DNA from: Dehalococcoidia bacterium
GTDB taxonomy: Bacteria > Chloroflexota > Dehalococcoidia > Lucifugimonadales > UBA3495
DNA length: 6,315 bases
Assembly: GCA_022823105.1 (NCBI GenBank)
Contig: JAJDXU010000395.1
Location: forward strand, 1 to 6,315
Reading direction: 5' to 3'
Shown: positions 1 to 5,619 of the stretch, piece after piece
Position numbering within the stretch: the stretch's first letter is position 1
How the letters are laid out: every line of letters starts with the position of its first letter
Position numbers and translations under genes: made by a program
Notes under the pieces: model-generated
The model's input: only the letters and a program-made list of their open reading frames with translations
Database searches by the model: none
What the model was told of the DNA's origin: nothing

Positions 1-423
1 GGCATCGCCGGGTTCACCAAGGTGGTGGCGAAGGATATGGGCCGGTACGGTGTGACCGCCAACGCCATCGCGCCTCGGGCCACCACGCGGATGATCGGGT
101 CGATTCCCGACTCGGCGGCAGAGATCCGCGCTCGGGGCGGAGTCGCATCCATTTCCGACTCCTCCGGCGACGACAACATCCGGGACCTGGATCCGGACGC
201 GGTGGCCCCATTCGTGTGCTACCTGGCTTCCGATTACGCGGCCAACGTAAACGGCCAGACCTTCCTGGTGTACGGCGACACCATCTCGCTGGTATCCCAG
301 CCGCGGCCGGAGCGGGCCATCTGGACGGAAACGGGGCACTGGGAGATGGACGAACTCTCGGACCGGGCCCGCAACTATCTGACGGCGGGTATTATCAACC
401 CGGCGCCGGCGCAGCCTCGCTAG
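1..423 (+). CDS. Short-chain dehydrogenase/reductase, 3' part only (5' end outside window)
   Basis: Frame 1 is open from the first base to a TAG at 421-423, giving 140 residues that begin GIAGFTKVVAKDMGRYGVTA. This aligns directly with the complete SDR downstream from its residue 170 onward, so about 170 N-terminal residues, including the cofactor-binding motif and the Ser-Tyr-Lys triad, lie outside the window. Visible SDR features are the NAIAP segment followed by TRM (residues 21-34) and the late helix/strand with LASDYAANVNGQTF (about 76-89). The last 45 residues or so form a tail beyond the normal SDR fold, with WEMDEL and a terminal NPAPAQPR. Activity is presumably NAD(P)-dependent oxidation or reduction of a hydroxy- or keto-group, probably on an acyl or similar substrate, by analogy with its neighbour. 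It is 54 nt upstream of the next SDR on the same strand and probably in the same operon. The family call is secure; the substrate is unknown. Confidence 0.9.
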   Translation, partial: GIAGFTKVVAKDMGRYGVTANAIAPRATTRMIGSIPDSAAEIRARGGVASISDSSGDDNIRDLDPDAVAPFVCYLASDYAANVNGQTFLVYGDTISLVSQPRPERAIWTETGHWEMDELSDRARNYLTAGIINPAPAQPR

Positions 424-427
424 CATC

Positions 428-455
428 GCAGGGGCGAATGATCATTCGCTCCTGC
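428..455. repeat. 28-nt near-perfect palindrome between the two SDR genes
   Basis: The core GCGAATGATCATTCGC at 434-449 is an exact 16-bp palindrome. The symmetry continues outward to 428/455 with a single exception at 433/450, which is G·U in RNA. It lies 4 nt after the upstream SDR stop and just before the AAAAGGA ribosome site (461-467) of the next SDR. No T-run follows, so it is not a standard terminator. It could be an intercistronic RNA-stabilising hairpin, an operator, or a copy of a dispersed REP-like element; the GGGGCGAAT...ATTCG pattern resembles short dispersed palindromes I recall from other bacterial genomes, which I could not check here. Confidence 0.8.
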
Positions 456-477
456 ACCACAAAAGGACTGAACGACA

Positions 478-1389
478 ATGCCCCTACTAGAAGACAAGGT
501 AGCAATCGTAACCGGCGCGGGCCGGGGAATCGGGAGAGGCGTCGCCAAGCTGATGGCGCAGGAGGGCGCGAGCGTCGTGGTCTGCGACCTGGGCGTAAAC
601 GTTGACGGCACCGGCGCGGACATCTCGGTGGCCCAGCAGGTGGTCAACGAGATCAAGGAGGATGGCGGCAACGCCGTGGCCTGCACCGAGTCCGTAGCCA
701 CCATGGACGGCGGCGAAAAGATCGTGCAGACCGCCGTGGACAACTTCGGCAAGCTGGACATCGTGGTCACGGTCGCGGGAATCCTGCGGGACCGCATGGT
801 GTTCAACATGACGGAGCAGGAATGGGACGACGTGATAGCCGTGCACCTGAAGGGGACGTTCACCGTGGTGAAGCACGCGAGCATCCTGTTCCGGCAGCAG
901 CGGTCGGGCCGCATCATCACGTTCAGCAGCACGTCGGGACTCTACGGCAACAGCGGGCAGGCCAACTACGGCGCGGCCAAGGATGGCATCGCCGGGTTCA
1001 CGCGGGTGTGCGCCCGCGACCTGGGTCGCTACGGAGTGACGGCGAATGCCATTTCGCCTTCGGCCAGCACTCGCATGACCACCAGCGTGCCCGATGAAGC
1101 CCGCGCGCTGCGCTCGGCCCGCGGGATCGCGGCCGGGGGCAGCCTGCGCGGTGAAGCGGAGGACGTTGCGCCGATGGTGACGTGGCTGGCATCCGACGAG
1201 GCCGCTCACGTCAACGGCCACGTGTTCCACGTGACCGGCGGGCTGGTAACGCTGCTGAATGAGCCGGAGCCGGTCAAGACGATCCGCAAGCAGGGTCGGT
1301 GGACGGTGGACGAACTGGCCGGAGTGTTCCCGGCGACCATCGGGATAGAACTGTACAACCCGGCGCCCGCGCCGCCGCCCACTGCTTAG
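478..1389 (+). CDS. SDR family oxidoreductase, MFE-2 (3-hydroxyacyl-CoA dehydrogenase)-like
   Basis: This 303-residue classical SDR is an NAD(P)-dependent alcohol/ketone oxidoreductase. The Rossmann motif TGAGRGIG is at residues 12-19. Asp37, at the end of the second strand (VVVCDLG), suggests NAD(H) preference. The catalytic Ser151, Tyr164 and Lys168 fall in STSGLYGNSGQANYGAAK. AGILRDR (100-106), HLKGTF (123-128), the SGLYGN...GQANY block and N-A-I-S-P...TRM (190-200) all recall the (3R)-hydroxyacyl-CoA dehydrogenase unit of peroxisomal multifunctional enzyme type 2, so a 3-hydroxyacyl-CoA or similar substrate is plausible but inferred. Two departures stand out: the usual NNAG is VTVAG (97-101), and His123 occupies the place of the usual helix-4 Asn, as in MFE-2. 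A tail of about 45 residues after the fold carries WTVDEL and ends NPAPAPPPTA, like the upstream paralog. The ATG has an AAAAGGA site 10 nt upstream. The LLM gene follows after 56 nt. Confidence 0.93.
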   Translation: MPLLEDKVAIVTGAGRGIGRGVAKLMAQEGASVVVCDLGVNVDGTGADISVAQQVVNEIKEDGGNAVACTESVATMDGGEKIVQTAVDNFGKLDIVVTVAGILRDRMVFNMTEQEWDDVIAVHLKGTFTVVKHASILFRQQRSGRIITFSSTSGLYGNSGQANYGAAKDGIAGFTRVCARDLGRYGVTANAISPSASTRMTTSVPDEARALRSARGIAAGGSLRGEAEDVAPMVTWLASDEAAHVNGHVFHVTGGLVTLLNEPEPVKTIRKQGRWTVDELAGVFPATIGIELYNPAPAPPPTA

Positions 1390-1428
1390 GAGCGCGACAC
1401 GGGGCGAGACACAGATTTCCGCCAGGCA

Positions 1429-1436
1429 GGGAGGAG
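1429..1436 (+). promoter_or_regulatory. Strong ribosome binding site that fixes the LLM start
   Basis: GGGAGGAG lies 9 nt before the ATG at 1446. The reading frame is open back to 1299, inside the preceding SDR gene, but the upstream translation is low-complexity Arg/Ala-rich sequence unlike the family. The ribosome site therefore sets the start at 1446. Confidence 0.85.
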
Positions 1437-1445
1437 TCACCGAAA

Positions 1446-2600
1446 ATGTTCAAAAGTTTCAGCGCATCATACGCCGGCCACGTGGTGGACGATAATCTCG
1501 GTTTGGACGGGACACCCGCCAACGACCGCTGGTATTCCAAGGACGAGCTGGCCAGCGTCTTCGACTGGGCCCTGGACATCTCCAAGCACCTGGAGGCCCA
1601 CGGTTACGACGAGTTCTGGATGGCCGAGCACCACTTCCAGCCGGAAGGGTATGAGTGCATCCCCAACCTGATCATGCTGGGGCTGTACCTGGCGTGCAAC
1701 ACCGAGCGGCTGAAGTACGGCTGCGGCTTCAACATCACGCCGATGTGGCATCCGCTGCGGCTGGCGGAGGACTTCGCGATGGCCGACATTCTGTCGGGCG
1801 GGCGGATCATTTTCGGCGTGGGCCGGGGCTACCACTCCCGCGAGGTGGAGACCTTCGGTTCGCCGATGTTTGACGGCGACGCCAACCGCGAGATGTTCGA
1901 GGAACAGGTCGAGGTGATGGTGAAAGCCTTCAGCCAGGAGTCGTTCTCCCATGATGGCAAGCACTACAAGATCCCGGCCGAGGTGCCCTACCGGGGCTAC
2001 ACGCTGGAGAAGCTGAGCCTGGTGCCCCGGCCGATGCAGGACCCGGTGGAGATCTGGCAGCCGCTGGTGTCCGGCAATCCCAAGGGCGTGGACTTCATGG
2101 CGCGCATCGGCATCAAGGCGATGGTGGCGAACACGCCGGAGCCGACTCGGTACGACCGGCTGACGATGTATCAGCAGGCGGCGGCAAAGTACGGCCGCGA
2201 ACTGTCGCTGGGCGAGGACATCGCGCTGGGGTATCGTTTCTTCCTTGGCAAGAACCGGGAAGAAGCCATCAAGGAAGCTCGCCCCTACTTTGAAGAGGCG
2301 ATGAAGTTCGCCGCGCCGCTGGGTCTGATGGCGCTTCAGCCGGAGCAGATCGAGGCAGTGGCAAACCCGGGCCTGCGCCGGGGCGTGGAGCTGCCCACGC
2401 TGGAAGGCGCGGTGGAGAGCGGCGCGTGGCTCTGCGGTTCGGCCGACGACATCATCAACACCCTGAAAGAGGACGAGGCGCGATATCCCGGCGTGGAGCG
2501 CATCAACCTTGGCTCCGTGATGGGCATGCCCCGCGAGGTTTTCAAGGACCAGTTGGCGCAGTTCTCCCGGGACGTGATGCCGGCGTTCGATACCGACTGA
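1446..2600 (+). CDS. LLM-class (luciferase-like) flavin-dependent oxidoreductase
   Basis: This 384-residue bacterial-luciferase-like protein is expected to fold as a TIM barrel, use reduced flavin (FMNH2 or F420) and act in the cytoplasm as a monooxygenase or related oxidoreductase. Family hallmarks are GYDEFWMAEHHF (residues 53-64, with the EHHF signature), HPLRLAEDFAMADILSGGR (102-120) and FGVGRGYHSREVE (123-135), the phosphate/flavin-contacting region. Further marks are LVPRPMQDPVEIWQP (192-206) and the C-terminal WLCGSADDIINTLK (328-341), matching the usual 'GSP' sensor segment of the family. Length is in the normal range. It follows the SDR by 56 nt and is closed by an intrinsic terminator, so it probably ends the SDR operon. 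The co-location suggests sequential oxygenation and alcohol/ketone oxidation of one substrate (inference). The flavin type and substrate cannot be decided from sequence alone. A two-component monooxygenase would need a flavin reductase, and none is visible here. Confidence 0.93.
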   Translation: MFKSFSASYAGHVVDDNLGLDGTPANDRWYSKDELASVFDWALDISKHLEAHGYDEFWMAEHHFQPEGYECIPNLIMLGLYLACNTERLKYGCGFNITPMWHPLRLAEDFAMADILSGGRIIFGVGRGYHSREVETFGSPMFDGDANREMFEEQVEVMVKAFSQESFSHDGKHYKIPAEVPYRGYTLEKLSLVPRPMQDPVEIWQPLVSGNPKGVDFMARIGIKAMVANTPEPTRYDRLTMYQQAAAKYGRELSLGEDIALGYRFFLGKNREEAIKEARPYFEEAMKFAAPLGLMALQPEQIEAVANPGLRRGVELPTLEGAVESGAWLCGSADDIINTLKEDEARYPGVERINLGSVMGMPREVFKDQLAQFSRDVMPAFDTD

Positions 2601-2626
2601 CGGCCGTTTTCTGCGATTCGTGAGTC

Positions 2627-2653
2627 AGGGCGGGACCCGATCCCGCCCTTTTT
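2627..2653 (+). terminator. Intrinsic terminator after the LLM gene
   Basis: AGGGCGGGA (2627-2635) pairs perfectly with TCCCGCCCT (2641-2649) around a 5-nt CCCGA loop. The run of five T at 2649-2653 completes a rho-independent terminator 27 nt after the LLM stop. It also separates this transcript from the convergent minus-strand operon, whose last gene ends at 2689. Read from the minus strand, no T-run follows, so it is a one-way terminator. Confidence 0.92.
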
Positions 2654-2683
2654 GTTGCCTTCTGGCAGCGCCGGCGCGATATC

Positions 2684-2700
2684 CGAGATCAGCGATCTCG
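2684..2700 (-). other. Small hairpin around the stop codon of the last operon gene
   Basis: CGAGATC and GATCTCG form a perfect 7-bp stem with a 3-nt loop. The TGA stop of the minus-strand membrane protein (2691-2689) falls at the loop edge. A second short perfect palindrome, GCGCCGGCGC, lies at 2668-2677. Neither is followed by a T-run on the minus strand. They may mark the 3' end of the transcript or be chance in GC-rich sequence. Confidence 0.4.
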
Positions 2701-3216
2701 CGTTGAGAAACCGAGGTGGGTGAACCAGTGGAAGCTCCATGCGCCCTGAGCGCCGCGGATGAACAGGAACAGGAGCAGGAGGTAAATGACCACCCACAGG
2801 AAGGCGCGGACATCGAAGGCCAACGGTTCCAGCCTGGTGAGGGCGATCACGCGGGTAATCAGGAAGACGACGGGCAACAGGAGACCGGCGGTGCGCCATC
2901 GCTGGTTCAGGCCGAGGCCCAGGAGGCCGATGATGAAGCCCTCGACGCCGTAATAGATGATTATGCGCGCCGGCACCGGCGCGTCGGCATCGGCAACCGT
3001 CGGGTCCGGCGGTATGACGGACGCCACGATCCACACCAGCAGGAGGCCGGTGTTCCACACCCACCACGCCAATGAGGCGAGCCACGCCCAGCGCATCCAT
3101 CGACGGGCCTGGGCGGGACCGGATGCGGCCAACTTGCCGAACCACCCCGACGGGCGGGGGTAGTTGGCCGCATCGAAAGCCGAATCCGGGGACTGGCCCG
3201 GCGGTTCCGGCTCCAT
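2689..3216 (-). CDS. Hypothetical four-helix integral membrane protein
   Basis: I do not recognise this 175-residue protein. The N-terminal 40 residues are soluble and rich in Pro, Gly and Ala (MEPEPPGQSPDSAF...). Four hydrophobic segments follow at about 45-68 (WLASLAWWVWNTGLLLVWIV), 84-103, 108-127 and 136-153 (VRAFLWVVIYLLLLFLFI), with a charged Arg-rich C-terminus (STRDR). Aromatic Trp and Tyr residues are frequent in the helices. No catalytic motif is evident. The ATG at 3216 lies 22 nt after the stop of the 77-aa gene on the same strand. It is preferred to the upstream ATG at 3312, which would extend the protein back through the preceding gene with unrelated-looking sequence. There is no strong Shine-Dalgarno before it, so translation may depend on coupling. 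It is the third gene of an operon with a DoxX protein, which suggests a membrane-bound role, possibly in redox or transport, but this is only inferred. Confidence 0.75.
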   Translation of the reverse strand: MEPEPPGQSPDSAFDAANYPRPSGWFGKLAASGPAQARRWMRWAWLASLAWWVWNTGLLLVWIVASVIPPDPTVADADAPVPARIIIYYGVEGFIIGLLGLGLNQRWRTAGLLLPVVFLITRVIALTRLEPLAFDVRAFLWVVIYLLLLFLFIRGAQGAWSFHWFTHLGFSTRDR

Positions 3217-3238
3217 TATGGAAGTTGCAGCAGCGCCG

Positions 3239-3472
3239 CTAGGCGTCTTCGTCGAGCAGGGGCAGCGTGGTCCAGGTAACCGAATCGGGGTCGCTGGAGA
3301 GACCCTGTTCACCGACCATGCGTCGCAGGTCCAACAGGGTAGCGTTGACTTCCCCGGTGACCTTCTGCCATTCCGGCTCCGGCGGGAACCAGTAAGGCGA
3401 GTTGATCCGGACGACCTGGTTCTGCTCGGCGTTGAAGTAGATGCCGAACCTTGCTGCTTGCTGCTGCATCAT
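3239..3472 (-). CDS. Hypothetical 77-aa soluble protein, coupled to the DoxX gene
   Basis: This is a small protein of unknown function that starts MMQQQAARFGIYFNAEQNQ. It has no signal peptide and no hydrophobic segment; the composition is mixed, with an aromatic/proline patch (SPYWFPPEPEWQK, about 25-37) and an acidic C-terminus (LLDEDA). The start codon overlaps the TGA stop of the DoxX gene as ATGA (3472-3469), the classic sign of translational coupling. A second ATG follows immediately at 3469 and would give 76 residues. AAAAAGGA at 3486-3479 is a fair ribosome site for either start. The overlap and ordered spacing argue for a real gene. It could be a cytoplasmic partner of the DoxX protein. 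No known family is recognised from the sequence. Confidence 0.8.
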   Translation of the reverse strand: MMQQQAARFGIYFNAEQNQVVRINSPYWFPPEPEWQKVTGEVNATLLDLRRMVGEQGLSSDPDSVTWTTLPLLDEDA

Positions 3473-3921
3473 AGAATTTCCTTTTTCAAGATCAGGCGCT
3501 CGAGGCCATACTTCCGGCTGCCCATGATGCCGATTATGCCGGCGGCGATGAAGAACAGGATTGCGACTTCGCCGCCACCAGGCTGGAAGGGCCATTTCCC
3601 GACGTGCATCATGAAGTAGGCGATGACCATGGTCACGCACAATGCGCCGGCGCCCAGGCGCGTCAGCACGCCAAACCCGATGAGCAGCGACACGATCAGT
3701 TCGACCCAACCGGCCAGGTACACGATGCCGGGCGGGCCGCCCTCAGTGCCAGGTGGTGGGAATCCCCACATCTGGAAGGCCTTCTGCACCCCGTGGAGGG
3801 ACACCAGGAAGGCGAAGATCAGCCTGAAGAGCAGGTAGAATTCTTCGGTGTAACGGACGAAGAAGCGGCCGAAAATCGAGGTTTCCGGCTCAACCCCTAT
3901 GGTGGAGGCGTTCGTGGCCAT
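3469..3921 (-). CDS. DoxX family membrane protein
   Basis: This is a 150-residue inner-membrane protein with about four helices, at roughly 28-48 (FYLLFRLIFAFLVSLHGVQKA), 66-86, 89-106 and 118-134. The pattern RLIFAFLVSLHGVQKAF, then a Gly/Pro loop, then LAGWVELIVSLLIGFGVLTRLGA and a GEVAILFF helix, is characteristic of the DoxX/DoxD family. DoxX is named after a subunit of thiosulfate:quinone oxidoreductase, but most bacterial family members have no proven function, and some are linked to redox homeostasis. The ATG at 3921 has an excellent GGAGGAG ribosome site (3935-3929) 7 nt upstream. It is the first gene of the minus-strand operon and overlaps the next gene by ATGA. The intergenic gap to purA upstream is 92 nt and contains a palindrome and a putative promoter. 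The family call is good; the biochemical role is unknown. Confidence 0.88.
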   Translation of the reverse strand: MATNASTIGVEPETSIFGRFFVRYTEEFYLLFRLIFAFLVSLHGVQKAFQMWGFPPPGTEGGPPGIVYLAGWVELIVSLLIGFGVLTRLGAGALCVTMVIAYFMMHVGKWPFQPGGGEVAILFFIAAGIIGIMGSRKYGLERLILKKEIL

Positions 3922-3944
3922 TATTGTACTCCTCCGCAGCGTAT

Positions 3945-3974
3945 TTTATATTTTTCCGGCTAATGTGCCGGAAA
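3945..3974 (-). promoter_or_regulatory. Putative DoxX-operon promoter overlapped by a palindrome
   Basis: On the minus strand, TATAAA (3950-3945) is a plausible -10, with transcription starting near 3938, just before the GGAGGAG site. The -35 position is weak: TTCCGG at a 17-nt spacing. It lies in one arm of a perfect 8-bp inverted repeat, TTTCCGGC-6 nt-GCCGGAAA (3974-3953). The palindrome covers the -35 and spacer, which would suit an operator. It is not a good purA terminator, since A residues rather than T follow the stem on the minus strand. Confidence in the palindrome is high; in the promoter, modest. Confidence 0.4.
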
Positions 3975-4013
3975 GGGCTGCGAAATCATGCTATTACTAG
4001 TTATGCGTTTTTG

Positions 4014-5300
4014 CTAGTGTATTACGCGATTTATTGCGATAGTTTCCTCACGACTTGGGCCGGTTGATATAATCTGTGCATCGCAGCCCACCAGTTGTTC
4101 GATGCGGCGGACGTAGGCCAGCGCGTTTGCGGGGAGCTGCTCCGGCTGGGTGGCGCTGGCCGTCGGCTCCGTCCAACCGGGCATCTTCTCGTAGATGGGT
4201 TCACATTCCTCGAGCAGCGCCGTGTTGGCGGGGAAGCGTTCAACCGGCTGGTCGCCCACCTTGTATCCCACGCAGATTTTGACGTCCTGCATCCCGTCGA
4301 GGATGTCGAGGCGGGTCAGCACCATGCCGGTGAATCCGTTGATTTGACGGCTGTAACGGGCGGCGACGGCGTCGAACCAGCCCACCCGCCGGGGACGGCC
4401 TGTGGTGGTGCCGTATTCGTGGGCTTTTTCGCGCAGTTCTTCGCCGGCCGTTCCGTGCATTTCGGTGGGCATCGGGCCGCCGCCGACGCGGGTGGAGTAT
4501 GCCTTGAACACTCCGACCACGCCTTCGATGGACTGCGGGTTGATGCCCAGGCCGGTGATTGCGCCGCCGATGGAGGGCGAGGAGGAGGTGACGTAAGGAT
4601 ATGAGCCGTGATCCAGGTCCAGGAGCGTGCCCTGAGCGCCTTCCAGGAGTACCCGTTTGCCCTGATCCAGCAGGTCCTGCACCATCTGCTCGGTGGCGCA
4701 CACCCGGTGCCTGAGCCGGTCTCCCCACTCGCGGCAAAGAGCGAGCATCTCATCGGCGTCCACGGGTTCTCCGCCGTACACCCCGGTGATGACCTTGTTT
4801 TTCGTTTCAACGGCGGCAATGAGGCGGTCGGGCAGGCGCTCGCCGTCCAGAAGGTCGCCCACGCGAATGCCGTCCCGGGACGTTTTGTCCACGTAGGCGG
4901 GGCCGATTCCCTGGCCGGTGGTGCCGATGGCAGAGCGTCCCCGGGCGCGTTCCTGCAATTCATCCAGGAGGATGTGATAGGGCATGATGACGTGGGCGCG
5001 GTCGCTGACATAGAGGCGGCCGGTATCGATGCCCCGCTCCTCCAGGCCGGCGATTTCGCCGAGCAGAACCTGGGGATTGACGACGACGCCGTTCCCGATG
5101 ATGCCCGTAACGCCGGGCCAGCAGATTCCGGAAGGCACCAGGTGGAGCTGGAACTCTCCGTGTTCGTTGACCACCGTGTGCCCGGCGTTATTGCCGCCGG
5201 CGTAACGGACGACGCAATCGGACTGGCCCGCAAGGTAGTCGATCACCTTGCCCTTGCCCTCGTCGCCCCATTGTCCTCCGATTACGGCATAAGCCGGCAT
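4014..5300 (-). CDS. purA: Adenylosuccinate synthetase
   Basis: This enzyme catalyses the first committed step of AMP synthesis in the cytoplasm: IMP + aspartate + GTP to adenylosuccinate + GDP + phosphate. The 428-residue length is standard. The N-terminus VIGGQWGDEGKGK (6-18) is the GTP-binding P-loop-like signature with catalytic Asp13. NNAGHT (37-42) holds catalytic His41. Further family motifs are GQGIGPAYVDK (129-139), LLEGAQGTLLDLDHG (218-232), GTTTGRPRR followed by GWFD (297-310), LTRLD (328-332) and the C-terminal ISTGPSREE (411-419). No key residue is missing. GGGAG at 5314-5310 is a reasonable ribosome site 9 nt from the ATG. It appears monocistronic, with an extended -10 promoter at 5419-5411 and a DoxX operon starting 92 nt downstream. 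The last dozen codons are AT-rich compared with the body of the gene. Identification is secure. Confidence 0.98.
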   Translation of the reverse strand: MPAYAVIGGQWGDEGKGKVIDYLAGQSDCVVRYAGGNNAGHTVVNEHGEFQLHLVPSGICWPGVTGIIGNGVVVNPQVLLGEIAGLEERGIDTGRLYVSDRAHVIMPYHILLDELQERARGRSAIGTTGQGIGPAYVDKTSRDGIRVGDLLDGERLPDRLIAAVETKNKVITGVYGGEPVDADEMLALCREWGDRLRHRVCATEQMVQDLLDQGKRVLLEGAQGTLLDLDHGSYPYVTSSSPSIGGAITGLGINPQSIEGVVGVFKAYSTRVGGGPMPTEMHGTAGEELREKAHEYGTTTGRPRRVGWFDAVAARYSRQINGFTGMVLTRLDILDGMQDVKICVGYKVGDQPVERFPANTALLEECEPIYEKMPGWTEPTASATQPEQLPANALAYVRRIEQLVGCDAQIISTGPSREETIAINRVIH

Positions 5301-5410
5301 TGCGTCTAACTCCCGAAAACTCAGAACTAACCGAAAAATCGCCCCCGCGGAGGTCAGTCCACGGCGGCTGTTCCACTCACATTCAGTTGAGGCATCACGG
5401 TTGCGCGGGG

Positions 5411-5419
5411 ATTATATCA
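5411..5419 (-). promoter_or_regulatory. Extended -10 promoter for purA
   Basis: The minus strand reads TGATATAAT at 5419-5411: a perfect TATAAT -10 preceded by the extended TG. Transcription would begin near 5404, leaving a leader of about 100 nt before the ATG at 5300. The -35 position (about 5439-5434) is poor, which an extended -10 tolerates. The MITE-like element starts about 40 bp upstream. I see no purine-repressor operator that I could name in the leader. Confidence 0.65.
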
Positions 5420-5446
5420 GAATACCGCACCAGCGAACAGGAAAGC

Positions 5447-5456
5447 GTTCCGGCGG
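5447..5456 (+). repeat. Direct repeat / target-site duplication, left copy
   Basis: GTTCCGGCGG here is identical to 5620-5629 and flanks the inverted-repeat element exactly. The match extends to 11 bp if the shared C (5457/5630) is counted. This looks like a 10-bp target-site duplication from transposition. Confidence 0.8.
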
Positions 5457-5619
5457 CAGGGCTATCGCATGTGAGATCACTCACCTGTCACTCCGGCGAA
5501 AGCCGGAGTCCAGAACCTGTGAATGGCTTGATATTCCCATGGAAACAGCCGACTTCGGTCAATGGATACCGGCTTTCGCCGGTATGACGATACTAAACCG
5601 TTCATGTGCGATAGCCCTG
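5457..5619. mobile_element. MITE-like element with terminal inverted repeats
   Basis: This 163-bp non-coding element is bounded by 18-bp inverted repeats: CAGGGCTATCGCATGTGA at 5457-5474, and its complement with two mismatches at 5602-5619. Each end abuts a copy of the 10-bp direct repeat GTTCCGGCGG (5447-5456 and 5620-5629). The interior has no credible gene. It carries a second nested inverted repeat with 26-bp arms at 5487-5512 and 5563-5588. The structure fits a miniature inverted-repeat element mobilised in trans. CAGGG ends with 8-10 bp duplications recall the ISAs1 family, but that is from memory and unverified. It sits between the purA and aminopeptidase promoters without interrupting either. 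Confidence 0.8.
5487..5588. repeat. Nested inverted repeat of the CCGGCGAAAGCCGG type
   Basis: Two 26-nt arms (5487-5512 and 5563-5588) are inverted copies of each other at 22 of 26 positions and surround a 50-nt loop. Each arm also contains its own hairpin: CTCCGGCGAAAGCCGGAG on the left and ACCGGCTTTCGCCGGT on the right. The GTCA-YTCCGGCGAAAGCCGGA-TCC pattern resembles a very common dispersed bacterial repeat that I recall from many genomes. Compensatory-looking changes (CTCCGG/CCGGAG versus ACCGG/CCGGT) keep each small stem intact. Confidence 0.75.

Noticed and set aside
487..1440. Long antisense reading frame opposite the complete SDR (317 aa, minus strand)
   Set aside because: It is a GC-rich shadow of a well-supported gene; the translation is rich in Arg, His and Gly without family motifs.
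1299..1445. Upstream in-frame extension of the LLM protein
   Set aside because: It overlaps the preceding SDR, the added sequence is unlike the family, and a strong ribosome site precedes the ATG at 1446.
2336..3145. 269-aa minus-strand frame across the LLM 3' end and the membrane-protein gene
   Set aside because: It runs through the LLM gene, its terminator and the convergent gene, and its translation has no coherent domain.
3217..3312. Upstream ATG (3312) for the 175-aa membrane protein
   Set aside because: It would overlap most of the coding 3' part of the 77-aa gene; the extra residues look like frame-shifted sequence.
4064..4073. TTGATATAAT on the plus strand near the 3' end of purA, resembling an antisense promoter
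   Set aside because: The bases are explained by the conserved purA codons for Ile-Ile-Ser in the ISTGP motif, and no gene follows on that strand.
4316..5233. Long alternative frame inside purA (305 aa, minus strand)
   Set aside because: It is an out-of-frame shadow of purA with Ser/Pro/Ala-biased sequence; purA itself has every family motif.
5487..5588. CRISPR array or rho-independent terminator
   Set aside because: Only two arms exist and they are in opposite orientation; no spacer series and no T-run follow either stem.
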